From the NCBI GenBank assembly GCA_002501135.1, contig DLRQ01000065.1:1-25241 (forward strand): a DNA stretch of 25,241 nt, read 5' to 3'. The notes beneath the pieces are model-generated. The model did not search any database and was not told where the DNA came from. It was given only the letters and a program-made list of their open reading frames with translations. How positions within the stretch are numbered: position 1 is the stretch's first letter; each line of letters starts with the position of its first letter. Shown piece by piece: positions 1 through 6,869 of this stretch. Position numbers and translations under genes: made by a program. The DNA comes from Candidatus Neomicrothrix sp. UBA7884. Lineage in GTDB: Bacteria > Actinomycetota > Acidimicrobiia > Acidimicrobiales > MedAcidi-G1.

Positions 1-825
1 CTCGAATCGGAAGATGGAACCGTGCACGACCGGTATGCCCAACTTCACAGAGGCGTCGTTGAGCAGGTAGCGGCTGGGGAAGTTGTCGGCGCCGTCGACG
101 ATCACGTCGTAGCCCTCGAGGATGTCCATGATGTTGTCGGCGCCGAGGCGCACGTCGTAGGTGACGACGTTGACGTCGGGGTTCAGGGCGGTGAGGGTCT
201 TCTTGGCCGAGTCGACCTTGCGGTCGCCGATGCGCTCCTGGTTGTGGAGGATCTGGCGCTGCAGGTTGGACTCGTCGACGACGTCCATGTCGATGATGCC
301 GATGGTGCCCACCCCGGCGGCCGCCAGGTAGAGCGCCGCAGGCGACCCCAGACCACCGGCGCCGAGAAGCAGCACGCTGGCGTCGAGCAGGCCCAGCTGA
401 CCCTCTTCACCGATCTCGGGCAGCAGCAGGTGGCGCTGGTAGCGGTTGCGCTGGTCGGGGCTGAGGGTGCGCGGGGTTGACCAGTCGCGGCCCTCGTCCT
501 TCCAGCGGTTGAAGCCACCGTCCATGGAGACCACGTCGGTGTAGCCGAGTTGGGCCAGGGTGTCGGCGGCAAACGCGGAACGTACGCCGACGGCGCACAT
601 GACCACTATCGGTTGGCTACGGTCGGCGAGGCGGCCCTCGATGCCGCTCTCGAGGGTGCCGCGGGGAATGTGCATGGAGCCCGGAATGGCGCCCTGCTCG
701 TACTCGTCGGGCTCACGCACGTCGAGCAGCAGGTGGCCCTCGGCCAGCAGGGCCTCGGCCCCGGCTGGATCGGTCTCTTTGATACGGCCCTTGGCGGCCG
801 TGAGCAGTTCTCTGAAGGATGGCAT
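1..825 (-). CDS. moeB: Rhodanese-MoeB/ThiF-type sulfur-carrier adenylyltransferase (3' end cut by window)
   Basis: E1-like enzyme that would adenylate the C-terminal glycine of a ubiquitin-like sulfur carrier (MoaD/ThiS/CysO type) in the cytoplasm. 275 residues are visible, reading off the left edge. Residues about 15-115 form a rhodanese domain with DVREPDEYEQGAIPG and the active-site loop CAVGVR (Cys77). Residues 125-275 are a ThiF/MoeB fold with the ATP loop GAGGLGS (155-161), the R-Q motif near 190 and DNFPSRY (247-253). The zinc Cys pairs and catalytic Cys expected further on lie outside the window. The ATG at 823-825 has AGGTAGG about 10 nt upstream. In MOCS3/MoeZ the rhodanese domain is C-terminal; here it is N-terminal. 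Which carrier it serves (molybdopterin, thiamine or cysteine) cannot be told. The family call is firm, the gene name less so. Confidence 0.87.
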   Translation of the reverse strand, partial: MPSFRELLTAAKGRIKETDPAGAEALLAEGHLLLDVREPDEYEQGAIPGSMHIPRGTLESGIEGRLADRSQPIVVMCAVGVRSAFAADTLAQLGYTDVVSMDGGFNRWKDEGRDWSTPRTLSPDQRNRYQRHLLLPEIGEEGQLGLLDASVLLLGAGGLGSPAALYLAAAGVGTIGIIDMDVVDESNLQRQILHNQERIGDRKVDSAKKTLTALNPDVNVVTYDVRLGADNIMDILEGYDVIVDGADNFPSRYLLNDASVKLGIPVVHGSIFRFE

Positions 826-921
826 GGTCGAAAGCCTACCTAGTTGGTCGGGATTAGCAATGCTGAAACCCGGACACGATCAGGAACATTCCCAACGGGC
901 CTGTCCCCTGCCGGTCCCGGT

Positions 922-1719
922 TCAACCTGAACCCACCACGATACCGAGCACCTCGCTGATCGAGCCCAGCACCAACACGTCGGCCAGGTCATCCATGGCC
1001 GTCGGCTCACCGTTCACGATCACCACGCCCGCACCGTGCCGGGCCGCCAGCGGCACCATGGCCGCCACCGGATACACCGACAGGCTGGTCCCCACCGCCA
1101 GCACCAGGTCACACGAGATCGCCGCCTGCTCGATGCGCTCCACATCGCCTGGAAAGAGGCTCTGACCGAAGCTGACGGTGGCCGACTTGAGGAGACCGCC
1201 ACAGTCGGAGCAGCGCGGGTCGTGGTCGCCCGCCCGGACCCGCTCCAGTACCACCTCGATATCGTCGCGCCACTCACAGTCCAGACACATGGCCCGCCGC
1301 GTGGTGCCATGAATCTCCACCACCAGAGCCGGGTCGCTGCCGGCCGCCTGGTGGAGGCCGTCCACGTTCTGGGTCACCAGGGTGTCCACGATGCCGCGCT
1401 GCTCCAGGTGGACGAGCGCCCGGTGGCCGGCGTTCGGGGCGACGTCGGGCCAGAGCTCACCCGACGCACGCATCTCCCACCGCTGCCTCCTGATCCCGGG
1501 GTCGGAGACGTAGTAGGAGATGTCTGACGCCTTCTCGGCCTCGGGGTTCTTCGTCCAGATGCCGTCGGGACCGCGGAAGTCCGGAATGCCGCTGTCGGTG
1601 GAGATGCCCGCACCGGTCAGCACGGCTATCCGGCTCGAGGCGTCCACCAGACGGGCCGCCTGCCCGGCCGCCTCCAGCGCAGCTTCCGGAACTGCTCCCG
1701 ACCCCGATTCCGACCCCAT
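922..1719 (-). CDS. Sir2-family NAD-dependent protein deacylase (sirtuin)
   Basis: Removes acyl groups from lysines of cytoplasmic proteins using NAD+, giving nicotinamide and O-acyl-ADP-ribose. 265 residues, normal for a bacterial sirtuin. Visible motifs are the NAD loop GAGISTDSGIPDFRG (36-50), TQNVDG (116-121), catalytic His137 in EIHGT, four zinc cysteines (145, 148, 170, 173) and GTSLSVYP near 210. I chose the ATG at 1719. The frame stays open 71 codons further upstream, but that stretch has no sirtuin similarity and runs over the divergent promoter region. Shine-Dalgarno support is poor: GGTGAG abuts the ATG, and GGAAAGG lies about 21 nt upstream. A 6-bp hairpin (GGTTCA/TGAACC, 919-933) covers the stop codon. 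It is divergent from the next gene on the right. Substrate specificity is unknown. Confidence 0.93.
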   Translation of the reverse strand: MGSESGSGAVPEAALEAAGQAARLVDASSRIAVLTGAGISTDSGIPDFRGPDGIWTKNPEAEKASDISYYVSDPGIRRQRWEMRASGELWPDVAPNAGHRALVHLEQRGIVDTLVTQNVDGLHQAAGSDPALVVEIHGTTRRAMCLDCEWRDDIEVVLERVRAGDHDPRCSDCGGLLKSATVSFGQSLFPGDVERIEQAAISCDLVLAVGTSLSVYPVAAMVPLAARHGAGVVIVNGEPTAMDDLADVLVLGSISEVLGIVVGSG

Positions 1720-1765
1720 CTCACCGAGCCTCGCGCACCTTTCCGAGAAAACCTGCCTCCACTCT

Positions 1766-1792
1766 TTGACATTGCATGAAACTACATGAAAT
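1766..1792. promoter_or_regulatory. Divergent intergenic region: TTGACA box plus 10-bp tandem direct repeat
   Basis: An AT-rich island in GC-rich DNA between the sirtuin (minus) and the unknown gene at 1838 (plus). TTGACA lies at 1766-1771. It is followed by two adjacent 10-mers of the form T(G/A)CATGAAA(C/T), at 1773-1782 and 1783-1792. The 10-bp period places both copies on one face of the helix, as in direct-repeat operators. No convincing -10 hexamer follows on the plus strand. Promoter or operator function is inferred. Confidence 0.4.
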
Positions 1793-1837
1793 AGTCCTAC
1801 ACATCCCCTCAGGACCTGCCACCACCAGGAGCCAGAC

Positions 1838-2665
1838 GTGCCATCCCAGCCCACGTTCCCCACCAACCACCTCCGCATCGAAACCTGGATCGACCCGGTC
1901 ATCGACAGCCTCGGCCACGACCCCCGATCCACCTACGTGGAGACCTACTGGCTCGGCATCCTCGGTCCCAGCGCCTGCTGGCTGCTGCGCCGACTCGCCG
2001 ACGGCCTCGACCGCGAACCCGGCGGCTACAACCTCGACATGGTCGACGCCGCCGCCTCCATCGGCCTGCGCCTCAACGGCGGCCGCCACGCACCCTTCAT
2101 GCGAACCCTCGGCCGCATCTGCCAGTTCCGCATGGCACGCCTCGTGGACACCTCAACCCTCGAAGTGCGCCGCAACCTCCCGCCACTGACACTCGCCCAG
2201 GCCGACCGCCTACCGGCACAACTACGCGACGCCCACAGGGACGAGGCCGACACCACCCGGGCCGACCACCGCGCAGACCAGTCCCGCCGGACACGCCACC
2301 TGGTCCTCACACTCGTCCAACTGGGTGAGGACCGCAGCGCCACCGAACGCCAACTGCGCGAATGGCGCTTCAACGCAACCCTCTGCAACGAGGCCGCCGA
2401 CTGGGCCTGGGAGGCCCGACGCAAGCTTGCCCGGGCAAAGACCCCGGTCACGGAACCCGTTCCCGTAGCCGACGCCGGCCCACGCCCACTCCCACAACCA
2501 CGCCCACACCCGACGATCCGTCGGCAGGCGAACCGTCACGCTCCCGCCCGGCACTCGACGGCGCCGCCTGACCGGCCAGGGGTCGCCACCGGCCCGGGTC
2601 CCCCTCCCTGGGGCTGGGCCGTGGCGACCCAACCCGTTCCGGACCTGAATCTGGACCTGAGCTAG
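1838..2665 (+). CDS. Conserved actinobacterial protein of unknown function
   Basis: I do not know its function. It starts at GTG 1838 with AGGAG (1827-1831) at a good distance. Residues 1-200 look like a real soluble helical domain: HDPRSTYVETYWLGILGPS near 27-45, WLLRRLADGL, and a charged Arg/Glu/Asp-rich helical part ending near ARRKLARAK. I recall similar sequences as a widespread hypothetical family in Actinobacteria, but could not check. The last ~70 residues in this frame are low-complexity Pro/Arg/His sequence running through a strong hairpin (2580-2630). The +1-shifted frame instead reads PTPTPTTTPTPDDPSAGEP and stops at 2571, before the hairpin. The true C-terminus is therefore uncertain: a frameshift near 2440-2490 would give a protein of about 244 residues. 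The listed stop overlaps the pepA stop in CTAG. Confidence 0.7.
   Translation: MPSQPTFPTNHLRIETWIDPVIDSLGHDPRSTYVETYWLGILGPSACWLLRRLADGLDREPGGYNLDMVDAAASIGLRLNGGRHAPFMRTLGRICQFRMARLVDTSTLEVRRNLPPLTLAQADRLPAQLRDAHRDEADTTRADHRADQSRRTRHLVLTLVQLGEDRSATERQLREWRFNATLCNEAADWAWEARRKLARAKTPVTEPVPVADAGPRPLPQPRPHPTIRRQANRHAPARHSTAPPDRPGVATGPGPPPWGWAVATQPVPDLNLDLS
2580..2630. terminator. Strong bidirectional hairpin between convergent genes
   Basis: Perfect 10-bp arms GGGTCGCCAC (2580-2589) and GTGGCGACCC (2621-2630) continue inward, after one bulged C, as GGCCC (2591-2595) with GGGCC (2616-2620). An inner CCCC/GGGG pairing follows. There is no T-tract on either side, so this is a structure-only or Rho-assisted terminator at best. 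It lies between the convergent gene at 1838 and pepA, and inside the longest reading of the former. Confidence 0.6.
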
Positions 2666-4149
2666 TCGGACTCCACCTTCTGGAACGACGACACCAGCTC
2701 AACGAGCAGGCGCACACCGAAGCCGGTTGCGCCCTTCGTGCGCTCCTCCTCGTCGGCATCACTTGACGACGGCCCGGCGATGTCAATGTGGGCCCACGGG
2801 ATGCCCTCGCCCACGAACTCGGCAAGCACCAGCCCGGCGGTGAGCGCACCCCCGTACTGGCCACCGATGTTCTTCATGTCGGCAACCGTGGAATCCAGCA
2901 TCTTTCGGTAGTCGGCCGGCAGCGGCAGGTGCCAGACCCGTTCGCCGGTCGCCTCAGAGGCGGCCTCGACCTGCGACAGGAAGTTGTCGTTGTGGCCCAT
3001 CAGGCCTGCAATGCGCGGACCGAGCGCGACCATGCACGCACCCGTCAGGGTGGCCAGATCGACAATGGCGTCTGGCCCGGCCTCGCTCGCCATCGACAGT
3101 GCGTCGGCCAACACGAGGCGCCCTTCGGCATCGGTGTTGAGCACCTCGATGGTCTTGCCATTGCGAATGGTGAGCACGTCACCCGGCCGTGTGGCATCGC
3201 CACCCAGCATGTTGTCGGTCATCGGCAGGTAGGCGCGCACACGACACTTCGGTGCAACGGCTGGAAGCACCGACATGGCACCCACCACCGCAGCGGCGCC
3301 CGCCATGTCCTTCTTCATGTCCATCATCCCGGTACCCGACTTGATCGAAAGGCCGCCCGAGTCGAAGGTGATGCCCTTGCCCACAAGAGCAAGGTCACCG
3401 GTGCGGCGTGCAGCCGTGACGCCCTTCGGGGTGTAGGTCAACTCCACGAACCGCGGAGGGTTGGTCGACCCCCTGCTGACGCCCAGCAGGCCACCCATGC
3501 CGGCACGCTTGATGGCCGCCTCGTCGAGCACCTTGACAGTTATGCCGGCCTCCCGGGCGACACGCCTCACACGGTTGGCAAAGGCCGGAGCCGTGAGGGA
3601 GCCACCCGGTTCGTTCACGAAGTCGCGGGCCAGGGTGACACCACCGGCCACAGCCACACCGGTCTCGACAGCAGCCCGGATGCCGGCAGCGGCGCTACCA
3701 ACCAGGGTCACCTTCGAGAGGGAATCCCTGTCTCCACCCGAACCGGCCTTTGACCGGTAACCGAAGCGGTAGAGAGCCAGGGTCATACCCTCGACCACTG
3801 CGCGGGTCGCCCCGGCCGCATCGATTCCAGAGGCTGCAGCAAGGTCCGTCGCCACCGTCCTGTGCCTGCGAGTGGCGCGGGCCAGGTCGGCGGCTGCGTT
3901 CCTGACCACACCGGTCGTCACGTTTCCGGCGGGCCCCAGACCAACGGCCACAACCAGCCGGTCACCCTCCGGAAGCACCTGCACCTGGCCGGCCCCGGCG
4001 GTAAAGCCGAGCCGCTTCAGCGAACCTGACTCCAGCCCGCCGGGCAGCTCTGAACCGAGGGCCTCCTCAGTCAGACCATGGGCCACGACCGCCACCCGCG
4101 ATGGGGCGGTTCGTGCGGTGGTGAAGGTGGGTGGGTTGAAGGTCGGCAC
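2662..4149 (-). CDS. pepA: Leucyl aminopeptidase (M17 family)
   Basis: Cytosolic two-metal aminopeptidase that removes N-terminal residues, Leu preferred, during peptide turnover. 495 residues, full length. The N-terminal macro-like domain spans about 1-165 and the catalytic domain about 170-495. The metal and catalytic positions are visible: VGKGITFDSGGLSIK (256-270, with Lys258, Asp263 and Lys270), MKKDM around Asp281, and the signature NTDAEGRL (338-345). Start GTG 4149 has GGAG about 9 nt upstream. It is the last gene of the long minus-strand run, 48 bp after the adenosyltransferase gene. Its TAG stop lies in the palindrome CTAG, shared with the stop of the convergent gene. PepA of some bacteria also binds DNA; nothing here tests that. 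Confidence 0.96.
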   Translation of the reverse strand: MPTFNPPTFTTARTAPSRVAVVAHGLTEEALGSELPGGLESGSLKRLGFTAGAGQVQVLPEGDRLVVAVGLGPAGNVTTGVVRNAAADLARATRRHRTVATDLAAASGIDAAGATRAVVEGMTLALYRFGYRSKAGSGGDRDSLSKVTLVGSAAAGIRAAVETGVAVAGGVTLARDFVNEPGGSLTAPAFANRVRRVAREAGITVKVLDEAAIKRAGMGGLLGVSRGSTNPPRFVELTYTPKGVTAARRTGDLALVGKGITFDSGGLSIKSGTGMMDMKKDMAGAAAVVGAMSVLPAVAPKCRVRAYLPMTDNMLGGDATRPGDVLTIRNGKTIEVLNTDAEGRLVLADALSMASEAGPDAIVDLATLTGACMVALGPRIAGLMGHNDNFLSQVEAASEATGERVWHLPLPADYRKMLDSTVADMKNIGGQYGGALTAGLVLAEFVGEGIPWAHIDIAGPSSSDADEEERTKGATGFGVRLLVELVSSFQKVESD

Positions 4150-4197
4150 TTGTGTTCTCCGGTTTGTAGGGCGTTCGGGTTGTCTCGAGTTCGGGTG

Positions 4198-4797
4198 TCA
4201 GATGGAAGGGTCGGCTGGCACCGACCGGGTGGCTACCGGGCCGTCATCCTGCCACCGCGCGAGCGTCCACAAGAGGTCCGACAGGCGGTTCAGGTACGGC
4301 ACCACGGCCGATCCCTCCACCACGGCTGCCAACGACGACCTCTCGGAACGGCGACACACAGCACGGGCCAGGTCCAGGCGGGCGGCCACCTCGTTCTGGC
4401 CGGGAACAACAAACTCGGTGGGTGGATCAAACCGGACGGACACCGTGTCGATCAGGGCCTCCAGGCGCTCGACCATGGGCATGGTGGGACGACCATCGGC
4501 TTCTTCCAGACGGGCGAGCTTCTCGGGGTTGCATGCCAACTCGGCCATCACGACCCACAGGTCGCGCTCCAGACCCAACAACACATCGGCCAACTCACCC
4601 CGACCCTCGTCGCCGACGGCGGCACGGGCCAGACCAATACAGGCCTGAAGTTCATCGGCATCGCCGCAGGCGGTCGACTGGGCAGAGTCCTTTGCCACAC
4701 GACCGCCGTGCAAAAGGCCCGTGGAACCGTCATCGCCACCACGGGTGTAGACGCGGTGTGCCCCCTCTGGGGCCGTATCCGAAGAGTCCTTAGCCAT
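4198..4797 (-). CDS. PduO-type ATP:cob(I)alamin adenosyltransferase
   Basis: Transfers the adenosyl group of ATP to cob(I)alamin, making adenosylcobalamin. 199 residues, the usual size of this trimeric helical family. The N-terminal ATP loop VYTRGGDDGSTGLL (16-29), the helix with LARAVCRRSER (143-153) and YLNRLSDLLWTLAR (168-181) match the family signature. ATG 4797 is followed by a short polar leader of about 14 residues. It lies 47 bp downstream of the membrane-protein gene and 48 bp upstream of pepA, so it is probably co-transcribed. No B12-dependent enzyme or other cobalamin gene is in the window. CobA-type adenosyltransferases are a different fold, and this is not one. Confidence 0.94.
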   Translation of the reverse strand: MAKDSSDTAPEGAHRVYTRGGDDGSTGLLHGGRVAKDSAQSTACGDADELQACIGLARAAVGDEGRGELADVLLGLERDLWVVMAELACNPEKLARLEEADGRPTMPMVERLEALIDTVSVRFDPPTEFVVPGQNEVAARLDLARAVCRRSERSSLAAVVEGSAVVPYLNRLSDLLWTLARWQDDGPVATRSVPADPSI

Positions 4798-4844
4798 GGG
4801 CTGACGAGCCTACCGGCGGGCCCCGTGCCCAGACCCCGGCCGGC

Positions 4845-5708
4845 TCAGACCAGGACCGCCCTGGCTACCAGGTCCATGCCGAAGGCGGTCAGGATCGCCA
4901 GGTACAAGAGCCCGGTGGCGGCCATGACCGCGCTGTACTGGCGTTCACGCAGGGCGGCCCACGCAAGCACCACAAGCGCGATGGTCGAGACCACGCATGC
5001 CGCCCAGAACCAGCCCAGCAGGCCGTTGTAGCCGTCGTCGATCGTGCCGTTCAGAACCGACACCATGCCCGTTGGCCACAACAGCACGGCCAACTCAAAC
5101 GGCCACGCCATGCCCGTCCACCTGACCAGTTCCACGAGTGGACCCCTGGCGAGGCCCGGCTGCACCAGATACCAGTGGCCCAACAACATGGCGTCACTCA
5201 CCGCCCCGAGGAACACGGCACCCACGAGCGTTCGAGCCAGCGACAACCCCAGAGGGCCGCCGGCGTCGACCCCGGCAGCCACCAGCGCGACGAGTCCCAC
5301 AACAGGCGCCATCAGGTCCAGGATGGGCGGGAACTCGGGAACGTCGGGGTCGAACCTGCGGGCCTTCTCACGGACATCCACGTCGATGCCGGTCATCTCC
5401 GCGACCCGGGTGCTGCGCTGTTGCTCGAGCACCCGCTGACCCGCCACACCGGCACGGCGCCGCAGGACCGACACGACAAGGGCAACGACCGTCGCCACGA
5501 CCACCCCGGCGGTCGCCACCTCCCTCACAGGGACCGTGTTGAACATGAGACCCACCACCAGCGAACCGGCCGCCATCAGGCCGAAGGTGATCCGCATGGT
5601 CCAGCCGTAGCCGATACCCACCTCGCGACGCCGACTGGTGACCCACAACAGGAACAGGCCACCAACAGCCCACTGCAGGAGAACCGTCGCCGGATCCAGG
5701 TCGATCAC
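4845..5708 (-). CDS. Polytopic membrane protein of unknown function
   Basis: 287 residues with about eight predicted membrane segments (roughly 10-25, 35-56, 66-83, 130-147, 157-180, 196-215, 230-252, 258-280). A charged cytoplasmic-type loop rich in Arg/Glu/Asp spans 84-127. The segment LGHWYLVQPGL (176-186), with a buried His-Trp-Tyr, is the most distinctive motif. I do not recognise a characterised family. Similar proteins may be common in related actinobacteria, but I cannot confirm this. Start GTG 5708 lies 13 bp after the stop of the M24 peptidase gene, so the two are almost certainly on one mRNA. No cofactor motif beyond the lone His is seen, so no function is proposed. Confidence 0.8.
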   Translation of the reverse strand: MIDLDPATVLLQWAVGGLFLLWVTSRRREVGIGYGWTMRITFGLMAAGSLVVGLMFNTVPVREVATAGVVVATVVALVVSVLRRRAGVAGQRVLEQQRSTRVAEMTGIDVDVREKARRFDPDVPEFPPILDLMAPVVGLVALVAAGVDAGGPLGLSLARTLVGAVFLGAVSDAMLLGHWYLVQPGLARGPLVELVRWTGMAWPFELAVLLWPTGMVSVLNGTIDDGYNGLLGWFWAACVVSTIALVVLAWAALRERQYSAVMAATGLLYLAILTAFGMDLVARAVLV

Positions 5709-5721
5709 GTACGAACCCGGT

Positions 5722-6828
5722 TCAGCCGTCGACCACGGCGAGATCGTGGTCGGCCAGGTTCATGGCGTCGGGGGCGTCGGCCGCCGCGACCACGATGTCC
5801 TCGAGGCGTGCACCCCACCCGCCCGGCACGTAGATGCCCGGCTCAATCGAGAACGCATGACCGGCCACCAGCGGCAGGTCGTTACCAACCACGATGTTGG
5901 GGTGCTCGTGGGCCTCGACGCCGATGCCGTGGCCGGTGCGGTGTATGAAGAACTCTCCGTAGCCGGCATCCTCGATCACGCCGCGGGCCGCAGCGTCGAC
6001 GGCCTCACACGGAGTGCCCACCGTGGCAGCTGCCACACCCGCCGCATGTGAGGCGAACAGCACCTCGTAGAGCTCAGCGAAACCCGGAGCCGGCTCACCA
6101 ACGTGCACACACCGGGTGATGTCTGAGCAGTAGCCGACACCGTTGGAGTCGGCCATCGTGCCGCCGAAATCGAAGAGCACCGCCTCACCAGACCTGATCA
6201 CCCGGTCGCCGGCGTCGTGGTGGGGGCTGGCAGCGTTGGGCCCGGAAGCCACGATGGCGAAGTTGACCTTGTGGTGGCCTTCCTCGATTATGCGGCGCCC
6301 GATCTGGGCCGACACCTCGGCCTCGGTTCTCCCCACCAACGGGATCTCCCCCGCCTGTATCTGGGCGGCGATCCGGTCAACCGCCGACCCGGCGGCACGC
6401 AGGGCCTCGACCTCAGCGGCGTCCTTTACCGAGCGGATGGGAGCGGTCACCTCTGACGCACGGCTGAACCGTGCACCGGGCAGCTCAGCGACCAGGTCAA
6501 CAAGGAACCCGGCCCAGGTCTGGTCGCCCACGGCGACCGTGCCGGCAGAGCCGATGAGCCCCGCTGCCAGGGCGATTGCATCCTCGCCGTCCTTCCACGA
6601 AACAACGTCGAACACCCCGGGCCGCTCAACGACACGGGGCGCCTCGAGGAACGGCACGATCAGGCTGGCATCACCGTCGCTCGGGACCACAAGGAGCGTC
6701 AGGCGCTCCAGCGGCATCGCCTCGTAGCCACAGAAGTACGGCAAGTCGGCACCCACCGAGAGAACCATCACGTCAACGCCACAATCGGCCATTACTGACC
6801 TGGCACGGCTGAGACGGTCGGCGAACAC
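5722..6828 (-). CDS. M24-family metallopeptidase (Xaa-Pro aminopeptidase/dipeptidase type)
   Basis: Cytosolic two-metal 'pita-bread' peptidase that would cleave Xaa-Pro bonds. 368 residues in the usual two domains: a creatinase-like N-terminal domain (about 1-130) and a catalytic domain (about 140-368). The five metal ligands are visible: Asp220 (LFDFGG), Asp236 (CSDITR), His300 (RTGHGIG), Glu329 (SIEPGIY) and Glu343 (RLEDI). Accessory His203/His204 lie in PHHDA. Start is GTG 6828: an in-frame TAG lies only four codons upstream, and the first residues MFADRLSRARSVMADCGVDV fit the family N-terminus. No clear Shine-Dalgarno is seen. It lies 41 bp after the lipoyl fusion gene and 13 bp before the membrane-protein gene. 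PepP, PepQ and creatinase-like roles cannot be separated from sequence alone. Confidence 0.93.
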   Translation of the reverse strand: MFADRLSRARSVMADCGVDVMVLSVGADLPYFCGYEAMPLERLTLLVVPSDGDASLIVPFLEAPRVVERPGVFDVVSWKDGEDAIALAAGLIGSAGTVAVGDQTWAGFLVDLVAELPGARFSRASEVTAPIRSVKDAAEVEALRAAGSAVDRIAAQIQAGEIPLVGRTEAEVSAQIGRRIIEEGHHKVNFAIVASGPNAASPHHDAGDRVIRSGEAVLFDFGGTMADSNGVGYCSDITRCVHVGEPAPGFAELYEVLFASHAAGVAAATVGTPCEAVDAAARGVIEDAGYGEFFIHRTGHGIGVEAHEHPNIVVGNDLPLVAGHAFSIEPGIYVPGGWGARLEDIVVAAADAPDAMNLADHDLAVVDG

Positions 6829-6869
6829 GGCGTCAGGCTAGGGCGTGCAGGGATTTCCGGTTGCCGGGA

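Noticed and set aside
919..933. Hairpin GGTTCA/TGAACC at the sirtuin stop codon as a terminator
   Set aside because: Only 6 bp with a 3-nt loop and no T-tract. Mentioned with the gene but not called as a separate feature.
1720..1932. 71-codon upstream extension of the sirtuin
   Set aside because: Not sirtuin-like; it crosses the divergent promoter and the start of the plus-strand gene.
2788..3753. Long plus-strand open frame opposite pepA
   Set aside because: Antisense shadow of pepA; His/Arg/Gly-rich low-complexity translation with no recognisable domain.
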